A DNA stretch of 43,963 nt, from the NCBI RefSeq assembly GCF_016862515.1, contig NZ_BONC01000065.1, forward strand, positions 1 to 43,963. The letters run 5' to 3'. Every line of letters begins with the position of its first letter. The stretch's first letter is position 1. A program made the translations under genes and the position numbers. The notes under the pieces are model-generated. The model worked only from the letters and a program-made list of their open reading frames with translations. It had not been told where the DNA came from and ran no database searches. Origin of the DNA: Asanoa iriomotensis (GTDB taxonomy: Bacteria > Actinomycetota > Actinomycetes > Mycobacteriales > Micromonosporaceae). Of the stretch, positions 17,349 to 24,618 are shown in pieces.

Positions 17349-17409
17349 TTGCGTTAGGAACGGTCCGTTCCAATCGGATTCCGATTGGAACGGACCGTTC
17401 CTAACGCAA
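17349..17409. repeat. 61-bp perfect palindrome between convergent genes (terminator or repeat element)
   Basis: Two 30-base arms are exact reverse complements around one central T at 17379. It fills the gap between the LLM-hemerythrin stop (17347) and the accD5 stop (17412) almost exactly. It is built of three smaller odd palindromes: GGAACGGTCCGTTCC (17357-17371), AATCGGATTCCGATT (17372-17386) and GGAACGGACCGTTCC (17387-17401), with outer GCGTTA/TAACGC ends. It can therefore fold as one long hairpin or as three short ones. Position suggests a bidirectional terminator. Confidence 0.85.
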
Positions 17410-17411
17410 GC

Positions 17412-19001
17412 CTAGAGCGGGATGTTGCCGTGCTTCTTCGGCGGCAACGTCTCGCGCTTGGTGCGCAGGGCGCGCAGGGCGCGGACGATCTGCACCCGGG
17501 TCTCGTGCGGCGGGATCACCGCGTCGACGTAGCCGCGTTCGGCCGCGATGTACGGGTTGGCCAGCGTGTCCTCGTACTCCTGGATCTTCGCGGCGCGCAG
17601 CGCGACCGGGTCGTCCGCCTCCGCCAGCTCACCGCGGTAGAGGATGTTGACCGCGCCCTGCGCGCCCATCACCGCGATCTGCGCCGTCGGCCAGGCGAAG
17701 TTGAGGTCGGCGCCGAGATGCTTCGAACCCATCACGTCGTACGCGCCGCCGTAGGCCTTGCGGGTGATCACGGTGACCTTCGGGACCGTGGCCTCGGCGT
17801 ACGCGTAGATGAGCTTGGCGCCTCGGCGGATGATGCCGTCCCACTCCTGGCCGGTGCCGGGCAGGAAGCCGGGAACGTCCACGAAGGTCAGCACCGGGAT
17901 GTTGAACGCGTCGCAGGTGCGGACGAACCTGGCCGCCTTCTCGGACGCAGCGATGTCGAGCGTGCCGGCGAACTGCATCGGCTGGTTGGCCACGACACCG
18001 ACCGGCCGCCCCTCGACCCGGCCGTAGCCGACCACGATGTTCTGCGCGTAGAGCGGCATCACCTCGAGGAACTCGCCCTCGTCGAGCACGTGGGTGATGA
18101 CCGTGTGGATGTCGTAGGGCTGGTTGGCCGAGTCTGGCACGAGCGTGTCCAGCTCGCGGTCGGTGTCGGTGACCTCCAGCGTGGCCGGCGTGGGGAAGAC
18201 CGGCGGCTCGTCGAGGTTGTTGGACGGCAGGTAGGACAGCAGCGCCTTGACGTAGTCGATCGCGTCGTCCTCGTCGGAGGCCAGGTAGTGCGCGTTGCCG
18301 CTGCGGGTGTTGTGTGTGCGGGCGCCGCCCAGCTCCTCCATGCCGACGTCCTCGCCGGTGACCGTCTTGATCACGTCGGGGCCGGTGATGAACATGTGCG
18401 AGGTCTGGTCGACCATCACGGTGAAGTCGGTGACCGCGGGGGAGTAGACCGCGCCGCCCGCGCAGGGACCCATGACCAGCGAGATCTGGGGTACGACGCC
18501 TGAGGCGCGGACGTTGCGGAAGAAGATCTCGCCGTAGAGGCCGAGCGAGACCACGCCCTCCTGGATGCGCGCGCCGCCCGAGTCGTTGATGCCGATCACG
18601 GGGCAGCCGGTCTTCATCGCGAGGTCCATGACCTTGACGATCTTCTCGCCGAAGACCTCGCCGAGTGAGCCGCCGAAGACGGTGAAGTCCTGCGCGAACA
18701 CGCAGACCTGGCGGCCGTCGACCGTGCCGTAGCCGGTGATCACGCCGTCGCCGTACGGCCGCGTCCTCTCCAGTCCGAACGCGACCGAGCGGTGCCGGGC
18801 GAGCTCGTCCAGCTCGACGAAGCTGCCCTCGTCCATGAGCATCTCGATGCGTTCGCGGGCGGTCTTCTTGCCCCGGGCGTGCTGCTTCTCGACCGCGCGC
18901 GCCGAGCCCGCGTGGGTGGCGTCGTCGCTCCTGCCCGCGAGGTCGGCGAGCCGCCCGGCGGTGGTGTGGATGTCGACGTCGGCGCTGCGTTGATCTGTCA
19001 C
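17412..19001 (-). CDS. accD5: Acyl-CoA carboxylase beta subunit (carboxyltransferase, AccD5/PccB type)
   Basis: A 529-residue carboxyltransferase that moves CO2 from carboxybiotin on AccA3 to propionyl- or acetyl-CoA. The N-terminal part has [18 protein letters not shown] and the crotonase-like domains contain [14 protein letters not shown] and, in the C-terminal half, [28 protein letters not shown] with [18 protein letters not shown]. It ends KHGNIPL, as PccB/AccD5 proteins do. GTG 19001 is chosen because TACGAT (19008-19013) ends exactly 6 nt upstream and the longer open frame, up to 20111, is antisense to birA. It is divergent from a small membrane gene and birA, whose product loads biotin on the alpha subunit. 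The substrate class (propionyl versus acetyl) is not certain. Confidence 0.93.
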   Translation of the reverse strand: MTDQRSADVDIHTTAGRLADLAGRSDDATHAGSARAVEKQHARGKKTARERIEMLMDEGSFVELDELARHRSVAFGLERTRPYGDGVITGYGTVDGRQVCVFAQDFTVFGGSLGEVFGEKIVKVMDLAMKTGCPVIGINDSGGARIQEGVVSLGLYGEIFFRNVRASGVVPQISLVMGPCAGGAVYSPAVTDFTVMVDQTSHMFITGPDVIKTVTGEDVGMEELGGARTHNTRSGNAHYLASDEDDAIDYVKALLSYLPSNNLDEPPVFPTPATLEVTDTDRELDTLVPDSANQPYDIHTVITHVLDEGEFLEVMPLYAQNIVVGYGRVEGRPVGVVANQPMQFAGTLDIAASEKAARFVRTCDAFNIPVLTFVDVPGFLPGTGQEWDGIIRRGAKLIYAYAEATVPKVTVITRKAYGGAYDVMGSKHLGADLNFAWPTAQIAVMGAQGAVNILYRGELAEADDPVALRAAKIQEYEDTLANPYIAAERGYVDAVIPPHETRVQIVRALRALRTKRETLPPKKHGNIPL

Positions 19002-19007
19002 GGCCCG

Positions 19008-19013
19008 ATCGTA
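19008..19013 (-). promoter_or_regulatory. Leaderless -10 hexamer of accD5
   Basis: TACGAT on the minus strand is followed by CGGGCC and the GTG at 19001. The same CGGGCC spacer follows TAGTCT before the GtrA gene at 23365. Confidence 0.55.
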
Positions 19014-19037
19014 ACTACGGTTCAGTAACCCGGCCGT

Positions 19038-19442
19038 GTGCGGTTGGTCTCGACACAGCCGTTGCGTTTCGCGAGTATTGCCCGATTCGTTACACGTCTC
19101 GTGATGATGGTCGTCGGGCTGCTGTTCCTCTTCGGAGGCGTCGGCGTCCTCCTCACGATGAACCGGCTGTTGTGGCCGCTCACCGAGGGCGGCCGCGCCA
19201 CCGGCGGTGCGCCCGCGGCACCCCAGGCCCCGCCGATCGCCCACCGACCGCCGGCGGCTCCGAGCGTCCGGCAGCCACCGCCCGTCGCGGCGCGAGCGGG
19301 CCGGCATGCCCGACCGGACCAGCCGGCGGCCGGGTCCGCGCGGGCCCGGCTGCGGGTGGTCACCGTGCCCGACCGCCAGCCCCCGCGCCGCACCGCGCCC
19401 CCGGCCGGCCGGGTCTACGGCGGCGCCCGCCGGGCCAGGTAA
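19038..19442 (+). CDS. Small membrane protein with Pro/Ala/Arg-rich tail (hypothetical)
   Basis: Up to 134 residues: one strong hydrophobic segment (about 22-45, [18 protein letters not shown]) followed by about 85 residues dominated by Pro, Ala and Arg. I recognise no family. The frame lies between divergent accD5 and birA and ends 22 bases before the birA start. The start is open to doubt: GTG 19038 is the longest; GTG 19101, ATG 19104 or ATG 19107, just before the hydrophobic stretch and a few bases after TACACG, are attractive alternatives. The tail composition is partly what any frame gives at this G+C, so the hydrophobic segment is the main support. Confidence 0.45.
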   Translation: MRLVSTQPLRFASIARFVTRLVMMVVGLLFLFGGVGVLLTMNRLLWPLTEGGRATGGAPAAPQAPPIAHRPPAAPSVRQPPPVAARAGRHARPDQPAAGSARARLRVVTVPDRQPPRRTAPPAGRVYGGARRAR

Positions 19443-19452
19443 CCGCTGGACG

Positions 19453-19458
19453 TAGGCT
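19453..19458 (+). promoter_or_regulatory. Leaderless -10 hexamer of birA
   Basis: TAGGCT is followed by TGCCGG (6 nt) and the GTG at 19465. Confidence 0.55.
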
Positions 19459-19464
19459 TGCCGG

Positions 19465-20346
19465 GTGCCCGGCTCGCCGTACACCGATCTCGACCGACCG
19501 CCGCTCAACGCCCGCGCCCTCGAGCGCGCGCTGACCGGTCCCGGCGAGCTGTGGAACAAGATCGACCTGCGACCCGAGACCGCCTCCACCAACGCCGACG
19601 TCGCCGAGGCCGCCCGGTCCGGCGCGCCGGAGGGGCTCGTGGAGATCGCCGAGCGGCAGACCGCCGGCCGTGGCCGGCTGGGCCGCACCTGGGTCTCACC
19701 GCCGCGCGCCGGCATCGCCGTCAGCGTGCTGCTCCGACCCGGCGCCGCCGACCCCGAGCGGGGCTGGCCGGCGCTGCCGACCAGCGCGTACGCCTGGCTG
19801 CCCCTGCTCGCCGGCGTCGCCCTCGCCGAGGCGGTGATCCGCCTGGCCGAGCTGCCGGACGGCCTGGTGCCCGAGCTCAAATGGCCCAACGACCTGCTGC
19901 TCGACGGTGCCAAGTGCGCCGGGATCCTGGCCGAGGGCGTCCCCGACGGCTCCGGCGGCCCGGCCGTGGTGATCGGGATCGGGCTCAACGTCACGCTCCG
20001 CGCCGACGAGCTCCCCGCGAGCCCGACCGGCCTGCCGGCCACGTCGCTGCGGCTGGCCGGCGCCGAGGTGACCGACCGCGACCCGCTGGTGCGGGCCACG
20101 CTGCGCGGCATCGCGACCTGGTACGACCGCTGGCGCGCGGCCGGCGGCGACGCGGCCGCCAGCGGGTTGCGCGGCGCCTACCTGAGCCGCTGCGGCACGG
20201 TCGGCAAGGAAGTGCGGGTCGTGCTGCCCGGCAACGCCGAGTTCACCGGCACCGCGACCGGCGTCGACGACAACGGCCGGCTGGTCGTGCGTACCCCCGG
20301 CGGCGACCGGACCGTCGCGGCGGGTGACGTGGTCCACCTGCGCTGA
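19465..20346 (+). CDS. birA: Biotin--[acetyl-CoA-carboxylase] ligase
   Basis: A 293-residue class I biotin protein ligase, without the N-terminal DNA-binding domain of the E. coli protein. It makes biotinyl-AMP and transfers biotin to the Lys of the EAMKM motif in AccA3, encoded in this window. The biotin/ATP-binding loop GRGRLGRTW is at about 68-76, KWPNDLL at about 140-146, and the C-terminal SH3-like part contains [12 protein letters not shown] 19465 fits family starts and has TAGGCT ending 6 nt upstream. It is divergent from accD5, as in mycobacteria, and the PH-domain gene follows 56 bases downstream from its own promoter. Confidence 0.94.
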   Translation: MPGSPYTDLDRPPLNARALERALTGPGELWNKIDLRPETASTNADVAEAARSGAPEGLVEIAERQTAGRGRLGRTWVSPPRAGIAVSVLLRPGAADPERGWPALPTSAYAWLPLLAGVALAEAVIRLAELPDGLVPELKWPNDLLLDGAKCAGILAEGVPDGSGGPAVVIGIGLNVTLRADELPASPTGLPATSLRLAGAEVTDRDPLVRATLRGIATWYDRWRAAGGDAAASGLRGAYLSRCGTVGKEVRVVLPGNAEFTGTATGVDDNGRLVVRTPGGDRTVAAGDVVHLR

Positions 20347-20390
20347 GACCCGACAACAAACCAGGGGTACGCGCCGGAGGGGCGAGGCAG

Positions 20391-20396
20391 TAGGTT
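20391..20396 (+). promoter_or_regulatory. Leaderless -10 hexamer of the PH-domain gene
   Basis: TAGGTT is followed by CACCCC (6 nt) and the GTG at 20403. Confidence 0.55.
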
Positions 20397-20402
20397 CACC
20401 CC

Positions 20403-20963
20403 GTGGCTTTCCCAGAGGACGTGTTGACCAGTGAGGAGCGGGTGGTGCTACACGTGCACCCGCACTGGAAGACGCTCACGCGCCCGATCCTGCTCGCCGT
20501 CGTGGTCGCCGCCGCGGCGGTGGTCGCGCTGATCTTCGTGCCGAGCGGCATCGGGCAGCTGATCATCGGCGCCGTCGCGCTGGTCGTGCTGGTCTGGCTG
20601 CTGCTGCGCCCGATCATGGTCCGGCAGACCACCCACTACGTCTTCACCGACCAGCGGATCCTGCTCCAGCTCGGCGTCTTCAACCGCGACCGCCGCGACA
20701 TCCCGCTGAGCCGGGTCAACGACCACTCGATGAACCAGCACTTCGTGGAGCGCCTGCTCGGCACCGGCACGCTCGTCATCGAGTCGGCGGGCGAGCGGGG
20801 CCAGCAGGTCCTGCACGACATCCCGCACGTCGAGAAGGTGCAGACGCTGCTCTACGAACTGGTCGAGGCCGACCACGACCGCGACACCCTCGACGAGGGC
20901 GAGATGCGCGACATCATGCGCGAGCACCGCGAAGCGAAATCGGGCGAAGCCGAAACCGTCTAG
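20403..20963 (+). CDS. PH-domain (bPH2-like) membrane protein
   Basis: A 186-residue protein with two adjacent hydrophobic segments (about 26-47 and 51-70) followed by a bacterial PH domain (about 75-165) with TTHYVFTDQRILLQLGVFNRDRRDIPLSRV (key segment TDQRILLQLGVFNRDRRDIP), then a charged C-terminal tail. The function of this family is poorly known; it is membrane attached with the PH domain in the cytoplasm. A similar gene (Rv3278c) lies beside birA in M. tuberculosis, so the position is conserved. Its stop overlaps the stop of the convergent acetyltransferase gene (20960-20963). Confidence 0.85.
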   Translation: MAFPEDVLTSEERVVLHVHPHWKTLTRPILLAVVVAAAAVVALIFVPSGIGQLIIGAVALVVLVWLLLRPIMVRQTTHYVFTDQRILLQLGVFNRDRRDIPLSRVNDHSMNQHFVERLLGTGTLVIESAGERGQQVLHDIPHVEKVQTLLYELVEADHDRDTLDEGEMRDIMREHREAKSGEAETV

Positions 20964-22141
20964 AACTCGGCGAAGACGTAGGGGCGTTGCGCGGGGAAGA
21001 GGTCGCGGAGGGCCTCGGCCGCCTCGGTCGGGATCGTGCCGAGGCCGCGCAGGGTGATCTCGAGCGGGTCGAGCACCCCGTAGACCAGCGCGGAGAGCCC
21101 GGCCGCGGTCAGTGACGCGGCCGCCGGCGCGTCGCCGCGGTCCACGGCGAGCGTGCCGCCGGTGCCGTCCAGGTGGTAGCGGCCCGCGAGCAGCCGGTCG
21201 TCGACCACGTCGATCGTGATGGCCACCGGTCCCGCCGCGATGCCGTCCAGGCCGTCGAGGGAGAGCACCCGGCCCATCGGCGCGTTCGCGCCGAGGCTGC
21301 GCACGTCGGCCTTGGTCTCGACGCGGAAGTCGTCGGCCCACAGCTCGGGTGTGTCCTCGGGCAGCAGACCGATCTTGACCCGGTCCACCTGGTCCGCGTG
21401 CCGGGCCAGGAAGCTGAGCAGCAGCGCGCGGCCGGCCGGCCCGGTGTGCAGCAGCGTGTCGCCCGACAGCTCACCGAGGTGGTCGTCGATCCGGTAGGTC
21501 AGCGAGCCCGCCACCTCGCCGTCCACGTGGGCGGTGACCACCCACTTGCGGTCGTCCCGCAGCGACACCGCGCGGAACTCCGGGAACATCGCGAAGCCGT
21601 GCCGCTCGTCGAGCAGCCGCCGGGTCAGCGCGCGGTGGTCCGTGTAGCCCTCGGCGATCCGGCGCCAGCGCAGCTCGCCCGGCAGGTCGGCGCGGAGCAG
21701 GTCGGCCAGCCCGTCCGGTGCGAAGGTGGCGGACCGGTGCTGCGGCAGGGTCACGTAACCGAACCGCGCGTAGAACGACGACCGGAACGGGTAGAGCACG
21801 GAGACCGGGTTGCCGTCGTCGCGCAGCTCCTCCAGGAGCTGGTTGAGGAGCGTGCGGACGAGGCCGCGGCGGCGGGCCAGCGGGTGGGTCGCGACGCCCG
21901 CGACGCCGACCATCGGCAGCACCGAGCCGCGCACGTTCTGCTGCATGGGTATGCCGGACACGGCGGCGAGCGTCTCGCCGTTCTCCTCGGCGACCAGCGT
22001 GTGGTTGCCGGAGTGGTACGGAAGGAACTCGCGGTAGTGGCGGGAGACGGCCTGCTCGGTCGGCGACCTGTCGAAGGCGTACGACTGGAGCGGGAAAGAC
22101 GTGGTCAGCCGCTCGTCGCCGCTGATCCGGCGGATTCTCAA
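20960..22141 (-). CDS. Eis-like GNAT family N-acetyltransferase
   Basis: A 393-residue protein of the Eis type: an N-terminal GNAT domain (about 1-150, with acetyl-CoA loop GVATHPLARRRGLVRTLL), a second GNAT-like part and a C-terminal SCP2-like domain (about 290-393), ending with a hydrophobic/aromatic VFAEF as in Eis, where the C-terminal carboxylate takes part in catalysis. Eis proteins acetylate amines, including aminoglycosides; the substrate here is unknown. The start is TTG 22141, whose codon overlaps the GtrA stop as TTGA, so translation is coupled to the GtrA gene. No free ribosome-binding site is needed or seen. Confidence 0.88.
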   Translation of the reverse strand: MRIRRISGDERLTTSFPLQSYAFDRSPTEQAVSRHYREFLPYHSGNHTLVAEENGETLAAVSGIPMQQNVRGSVLPMVGVAGVATHPLARRRGLVRTLLNQLLEELRDDGNPVSVLYPFRSSFYARFGYVTLPQHRSATFAPDGLADLLRADLPGELRWRRIAEGYTDHRALTRRLLDERHGFAMFPEFRAVSLRDDRKWVVTAHVDGEVAGSLTYRIDDHLGELSGDTLLHTGPAGRALLLSFLARHADQVDRVKIGLLPEDTPELWADDFRVETKADVRSLGANAPMGRVLSLDGLDGIAAGPVAITIDVVDDRLLAGRYHLDGTGGTLAVDRGDAPAAASLTAAGLSALVYGVLDPLEITLRGLGTIPTEAAEALRDLFPAQRPYVFAEF

Positions 22142-22743
22142 CGGTGCCGGCGGCCGGGGCTGGCGGACTCGAACTCGCTGACCACTTCGGCCAGTTCGGC
22201 CACCGGGTCGAAGGTCGCGATCACGTCGCCGTTGATCGGGTGGTGGGCGAACTGCCGCACGTGCGCCACCGCGGGCGCCGGCACCCCGGCGGGCTCGGGC
22301 TCGGGCTCCGGCGCGGCTCGGAAGACGAAGGTGCGGTAGGTGTAGAACCGGAAGACCGTGGCGATGCCGATGCCCAGGAACTTGAAGACGTTGAGCACCA
22401 GCAGGCTCTCGGTGCCCAAGCCGTACTTCGCGATGCCCAGCACGCCCAGCTCGATCACGAGGCCGGTGAAGTTGAAGAGGACGAACAGCGTCGTCTCACG
22501 GCGCATCGCCGACTTCGGCCGGTCGCGGTAGGTCCAGTGCCGGTTCATGAAGTACGACGTGAACGTGGCGAACACGGTGGCGACGACGTTGGCCTTGAGC
22601 TGCCCGCCATGGAAGATCGTGAGCGCGAGGGCATTGAACACCGCGAAGTTGATCACGAGGTTGATGCCACCGACGATGCCGAACTTGAGCGCCTCGCTGA
22701 GGAGTTTGTTCCATCGCTCGGGCAGCAGTCGGTCCACGCGCAT
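22138..22743 (-). CDS. GtrA family membrane protein
   Basis: A 201-residue protein with four hydrophobic helices of the GtrA/DPMS type: KFGIVGGINLVINFAVFNAL, then NVVATVFATFTSYFMNRHWTY, FVLFNFTGLVIELGVLGI and FLGIGIATVFRFYTYRTFVF (each given by its key stretch). The Asn-Arg-x-Trp-Thr motif of the second helix is characteristic. GtrA proteins move polyprenyl-linked sugars or assist their transfer in cell-wall glycan synthesis. A C-terminal cytoplasmic tail of about 60 residues is Pro/Glu/Val rich. It is the second of two tandem paralogues, preceded by an AAGGTGG ribosome site, and coupled to the acetyltransferase downstream. Confidence 0.9.
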   Translation of the reverse strand: MRVDRLLPERWNKLLSEALKFGIVGGINLVINFAVFNALALTIFHGGQLKANVVATVFATFTSYFMNRHWTYRDRPKSAMRRETTLFVLFNFTGLVIELGVLGIAKYGLGTESLLVLNVFKFLGIGIATVFRFYTYRTFVFRAAPEPEPEPAGVPAPAVAHVRQFAHHPINGDVIATFDPVAELAEVVSEFESASPGRRHR

Positions 22744-22813
22744 TTGGCCACCTTAAAGGAGACGGGCGGTTCAGTTTGTGCCAACGGCGAGTGCTGGGGG
22801 AGAACTCACTCCC

Positions 22814-23365
22814 CTAGTCACCCTTGGTCACCGTCGCTGGAGCGGACGGTGTTCGTGGTGCTGCCGCCGCATCGATGAAAACGAACCGCCGGTAGGACCA
22901 GAAACGGAAAAGCGTGCCGACCGCCGTGCCGATGAGCTGGCCGGAAATGTTGTCGGCCAGCGTGGTCTGGAAGACCTGTGGCCAGAAGTTACCGAGTACG
23001 TAGTGGCTGATACCCAGGCAGGCGAGTCCTATGCCGAGGCCGACCGCATTGAAGAAGAAATAGAGCAGGTATTCACGACGCAGGCCGCTGCGCTCGCGAT
23101 GCCGCCAGGTCCAGAAGCGGTTGCCGACGAAGGCCAGCGTCGCCGCGATCACCGTGGAGATCGTCTTCGCGAGCAGCACCGGGGTGCCGTCGCCGCTGAT
23201 CAGCAGGTTGAAGATCAGCAGGTCGACCGCGAAGGCGACGCCGCCCACCGTGCCGAACTTGCCGAACTCCTTGACCAGGTGACCGAACCGCTCGCGCAAC
23301 CGCGCCGCCGCCCCGGTCGGGGCGGCCGATGATGACGATTCGTCATCGGCAACGGTTGCGGACAC
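22814..23365 (-). CDS. GtrA family membrane protein (upstream paralogue)
   Basis: A 183-residue GtrA protein with a Ser/Ala-rich 30-residue N-terminus, then four hydrophobic segments with KFGTVGGVAFAVDLLIFNLL, FVGNRFWTWRHR and FRFWSYRRFVF as landmarks. It is clearly a relative of the next gene, although the N- and C-terminal tails differ. GtrA proteins often work with a glycosyltransferase, but none is encoded nearby. TAGTCT (23372-23377) ends exactly 6 nt before the GTG at 23365, a leaderless start that also serves the downstream GtrA and Eis-like genes. Confidence 0.9.
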   Translation of the reverse strand: MSATVADDESSSSAAPTGAAARLRERFGHLVKEFGKFGTVGGVAFAVDLLIFNLLISGDGTPVLLAKTISTVIAATLAFVGNRFWTWRHRERSGLRREYLLYFFFNAVGLGIGLACLGISHYVLGNFWPQVFQTTLADNISGQLIGTAVGTLFRFWSYRRFVFIDAAAAPRTPSAPATVTKGD

Positions 23366-23371
23366 GGCCCG

Positions 23372-23377
23372 AGACTA
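23372..23377 (-). promoter_or_regulatory. Leaderless -10 hexamer of the GtrA operon
   Basis: TAGTCT on the minus strand is followed by CGGGCC (6 nt) and the GTG at 23365. Confidence 0.55.
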
Positions 23378-23428
23378 CCGTCTGTGCGCATCCCCCGTTC
23401 GGCACGCGCTAAAGGTTGACCAGACAGT

Positions 23429-23484
23429 GATCACCGAGGGCGGCGGTGGTGCGGGCGGTGACCGCGCCACCGCCACGGGTGATC
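23429..23484 (-). terminator. Nested hairpin at the end of the zinc-finger sigma gene
   Basis: An outer stem GATCACC (23429-23435) pairs with GGTGATC (23478-23484), and an inner stem GGCGGTGG (23442-23449) pairs with CCACCGCC (23467-23474). It overlaps the stop codon of the sigma gene and lies before the GtrA promoter. No T-tract is present. Confidence 0.5.
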
Positions 23485-24238
23485 AACCGGCCGCCGGGAG
23501 GTCCGCCAACTCGTCGAGCGCGGCCCGGCAGTCGGCGCAGGTGGCCAGGTGCCCGTCGACCGTGTTGCGGGCGCGGCGGGCCAGCCGGCCGCGCACGTAG
23601 CCGGCGAGCCGGGCGGCGACCTGCCGGCAGGCCGGCGTGTCGGCGGGCGCCACGTGCTGCTGCAGGTAGATCTGCCGCAGGCGTTCCCGTGCCCGGAAGG
23701 CCAGCGCGGCCACCCCGCCCGGCGTCAGGCCGAGGCGGCCGGCCACCTGGGCCGCGGACTCACCCTGGACGGCGGTGTGCCAGAGCACCGCCCGCCAGCG
23801 TTCCGGAAGCCGGGCGAAGGCCTGTGCCGCGTAGAGCCGGTCGAGCTGGGCCACCGTGGGGTCGGCGAAGGGCACGCCGGCCTCGTAGCGGCTCAGGTCG
23901 TCGGTGAACTCGACCCGCTGTTCGGCGCGCAGTCGGTCGTACCTCAGGTGACGCAGGGTCGTGTAGAGGTAGGGCCGGAAGGCGCGGGCCGGGCCGCGAC
24001 CGGCCCGGAGCGTGGCGAGCACCTTGACGAAGGTCTCCGCGACGAGGTCGTCGGCGTCGGCCCGGTCCCGGACCAGGGTGCTGGCCAGGCGGCGTACGCC
24101 GCTCGCGTGCCGGACATAGAGGGTGCCGTAAGCGCCGGTGTCACCGGATCGGACGGCGGCCACCAGGTCCGCGTCGGATGGTTCGTCGTCGCCGTCAGCG
24201 GGTTCCGGTCGTAGGTCAGTGGTCGTCGGACTGGTCAT
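23483..24238 (-). CDS. ECF sigma factor with fused C-terminal zinc-binding (ZAS-like) domain
   Basis: A 251-residue protein: sigma region 2 at about 25-95 (LVAAVRSGDTGAYGTLYVRH, DADDLVAETFVKVLATL) and region 4 at about 135-190 (LPERWRAVLWHTAVQGESAAQVAGRLGLTPGGVAAL, key segment LTPGGVAALAFRAR). These are followed by a tail of about 60 residues with DGHLATCADCRAALDEL, the HxxxCxxC motif of zinc-binding anti-sigma domains. A sigma factor carrying its own ZAS-like domain could be self-restrained or redox sensitive; this is inference from the motif. ATG 24238 is preferred to the longer start at 24325 because TGGAGG lies 5-6 nt upstream and the extra residues are not sigma-like. No separate anti-sigma gene is adjacent. 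Confidence 0.87.
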   Translation of the reverse strand: MTSPTTTDLRPEPADGDDEPSDADLVAAVRSGDTGAYGTLYVRHASGVRRLASTLVRDRADADDLVAETFVKVLATLRAGRGPARAFRPYLYTTLRHLRYDRLRAEQRVEFTDDLSRYEAGVPFADPTVAQLDRLYAAQAFARLPERWRAVLWHTAVQGESAAQVAGRLGLTPGGVAALAFRARERLRQIYLQQHVAPADTPACRQVAARLAGYVRGRLARRARNTVDGHLATCADCRAALDELADLPAAG

Positions 24239-24618
24239 GCCGCCTCCAGGGGGAGGAATGGGGCGGAAATGCCTATAGGGAACGTGAGGGAGAAAACCCT
24301 CGTTATGAGGAAAAGCGTAGGTCACTCCGTAGCGTGAGGGAAGAGGCGTTTTGGCAGCCCGGGGCGCCGATGGGTGGTCTGTCGCGGGCCGCCCGGTGAC
24401 CCGGGCGAGCGGCGGATGCGCGAAGGTGCGCGGAAGAGCGCGTCATCCAGCGCCGAATTCCAAACCCACCGTCCCTTGTGCAGATTTTCACAACCGGCCG
24501 CGCTGCCCTGAACGGTCCTTCGGTTTAGTCTGAGTTGAACCCCGAGATGCACTGGTGTGGCGCGAGCCCGCCCTCGTTCGTGCACCCATAGGTCAGCGTC
24601 GACCGCGAGGAGTTCACC
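24239..24618 (+). promoter_or_regulatory. Intergenic region between sigma gene and pckG: ECF-type promoter candidate and pckG leader
   Basis: No convincing gene is seen in these 380 bases. GGAAC (24279-24283), 17 nt and CGTT (24301-24304) match an ECF-type promoter reading towards pckG. The spacer holds an imperfect hairpin, and the octamer GTGAGGGA occurs in it (from 24284) and again near 24335. Closer to pckG, TAGTCT (24526-24531) is a likely -10 element giving a leader of about 80 nt. GAGGAG (24607-24612) is the ribosome site 6 nt before the pckG ATG. Confidence 0.4.

Noticed and set aside
24178-24399. Small plus-strand ORF between the sigma gene and pckG
   Set aside because: It begins inside the sigma gene, is extremely Arg/Glu-rich and has no ribosome site.
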